NCBI GenBank assembly: GCA_963576725.1 | Contig: OY755239.1 | Coordinates: 56,259,640-56,323,639, forward strand | Length of the DNA: 64,000 bases | Source of the DNA: Azorinus chamasolen | Lineage: Eukaryota; Mollusca; Bivalvia; Cardiida; Solecurtidae | Direction of reading: 5' to 3' | Shown here: piece by piece, positions 62,904 through 64,000 of the stretch | Position numbering within the stretch: the first letter of the stretch is position 1 | Layout: each line of letters starts with the position of its first letter | Notes under the pieces: model-generated | The model's database searches: none | Seen by the model: only the letters and a program-made list of their open reading frames with translations | What the model was told of the DNA's origin: nothing | Made by a program: the position numbers and the translations under genes

Positions 62904-63440
62904 ACATAAGATTCCCAATCGATTATTACTCAAATTCTGAGCTGAAACTTTGCTGACTTGTGACCCGTTAAATCTAATGACTGGGTGTCAATATATTTGA
63001 CCCTTGATGAGACAAACACCCATCAAGCGAATCATCTAGATCAAAACTGTTTGCAAATGAATGCACATACGATTGGTCCTTCATGTGAACAAGTTGAAGT
63101 CATTCATGATGACCGTAATATGAAATCGATTTCTACAGCATTTTATCAGTCAACTTGATAAACTGTTTAGACCATTGCATGCGTTGTGTTACTGATGAAA
63201 GATACGATACCATTAGGTTCAAAATGTCATAAATCTAAGGCTTCGTGTTTTAACTCTTTACTTTATAGATACGCTTTTTAACCCATTTACAAGCAGGATG
63301 AACCTAGACCAGATGATTCCTGAAGGAGACGTCTGATGAGGAGTCGCTCTATTTGGTTATGGAATAACAGATCTATATTATTCCAAAACCAAATAGAGCG
63401 GATCTTGGTCGATACATGTATATTTCAAGATGTGTCTACC
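62904..63440. other. Hairpin remnants, including a PG core with a new inverted repeat
   Basis: About 62999-63058: a PE/PF-like remnant (TGATGAGACAAACACC, GATCAAAACTGTTTGC). About 63279-63400: a PG core (TTTACAAGCAGGATGAACC, dyad ATTCCTGAAGGAGACG) whose right arm is followed by an inverted duplicate: GCTCTATTTGGTTATGGAATA mirrored by TATTCCAAAACCAAATAGAGC at 63344-63398. Confidence 0.5.
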
Positions 63441-63690
63441 TTAACCCCTCGCTTGCTATTCACGTCAATATACGTAACTGTAAATAGTGAAGACCCAGAT
63501 GAGACAGCTCCTGCAGGAGCTGTCTCATCAGGGTCTGCACTATTTACAAGTTGATTGTGCAACCAGTGCACTCCACAACAGTGATTGCACAGCGAAATAC
63601 TTGTACACAGTGAAGATATATGTAATTATACAAAAGGGCATGGGTAAAGAAGGGGAAATGTATTTTAAAATGCAGCAAGGGAATGGTTAA
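63441..63690 (+). mobile_element. PB element
   Basis: TTAACCCCTCGCTTGCTATT to AGCAAGGGAATGGTTAA, perfect dyad ACAGCTCCTGCAGGAGCTGT. The two decoy frames here come from this element. Confidence 0.88.
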
Positions 63691-64000
63691 TTATCGACGC
63701 ATCACTTGTGTAAGGTATTTGTCGACACCGTTTACAAATTCCGTAAGAACCATTTTGGTTATGATACGACTCGTTAATGCCACGATCTTCTATGACTTTG
63801 TCAAACTGATAGCCAAAGCACGAGACGACCAAAACATTCCAACTCTATCATAATGGTACATATACTGTTAAATCTATTTGCTCTGTTTATCTTATTAAGT
63901 GTTTAGAACCCCCAAATGCAAATAGTTTACAATCATATTTATCTGTGTCACTCCAAAAACATACAGCCTGAAAATAATACATTGATGTCGCGTACACTAT
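63691..64000. other. No recognisable gene
   Basis: AT-rich sequence to the window end; nothing identified. Confidence 0.4.

Overview
The window is animal nuclear DNA, most likely from a bivalve mollusc or another lophotrochozoan. It is AT-rich and dominated by short non-autonomous DNA transposons. It holds (GA)n microsatellites, a 5'-truncated non-LTR retrotransposon, a tRNA-derived SINE, one nuclear tRNA-Ala(UGC), and a few spliced exon candidates with GT/AG borders. There are no operons and no ribosome-binding sites. The bivalve call rests on the repeat landscape and general recall of such genomes; no single marker proves it.

Most of the sequence is palindromic elements of about 150-330 bp. 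I name the families locally. PA, PB, PC, PF, PG, PH and PI have ends of the type TTAACCC...GGGTTAA, which implies TTAA target duplications as in piggyBac-like elements. PD is very abundant and has ends TACAGTARAACC...GGTTYTACTGTA, which implies TA targets as in Tc1/mariner. PE cores read GGATCC...CTCGGCGTC. PJ ends in a CAGAGCTAC-type repeat. PK and PL are long fold-backs. PN is a direct-repeat element with AATAAA in a hairpin loop. PO is a dispersed non-palindromic repeat. Orientation signs on these elements are arbitrary and only show which copies are reversed relative to each other.

Layout: 1-8 kb holds microsatellites, minisatellites and PC/PG/PB copies. 8-16 kb is nested PD, PA, PB and PC. 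16.8-17.5 kb holds two phase-compatible minus-strand exons, and perhaps a third, of an unrecognised gene. 18-24 kb is repeats plus the tRNA. 24.5-25.8 kb is unusually free of the palindromes and holds a candidate minus-strand terminal exon with its 3' region. 26.5-28.0 kb is the decayed reverse-transcriptase element. 28-46 kb and 47-64 kb are again transposon-rich. A CpG-dense element with 3-bp target duplications lies at 55.7-56.7 kb and the SINE at 59.1-59.4 kb.

The most interesting signal is collective. Families with different ends (TTAA versus TA) share the same central hairpin grammar, with a GCTCC(N4)GGAGC dyad. Their arms co-vary, many copies have lost exactly the dyad centre, and PD copies repeatedly served as landing sites for the TTAA families, leaving readable empty sites. 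Most longer open frames here are by-products of these palindromes and microsatellites, not genes.
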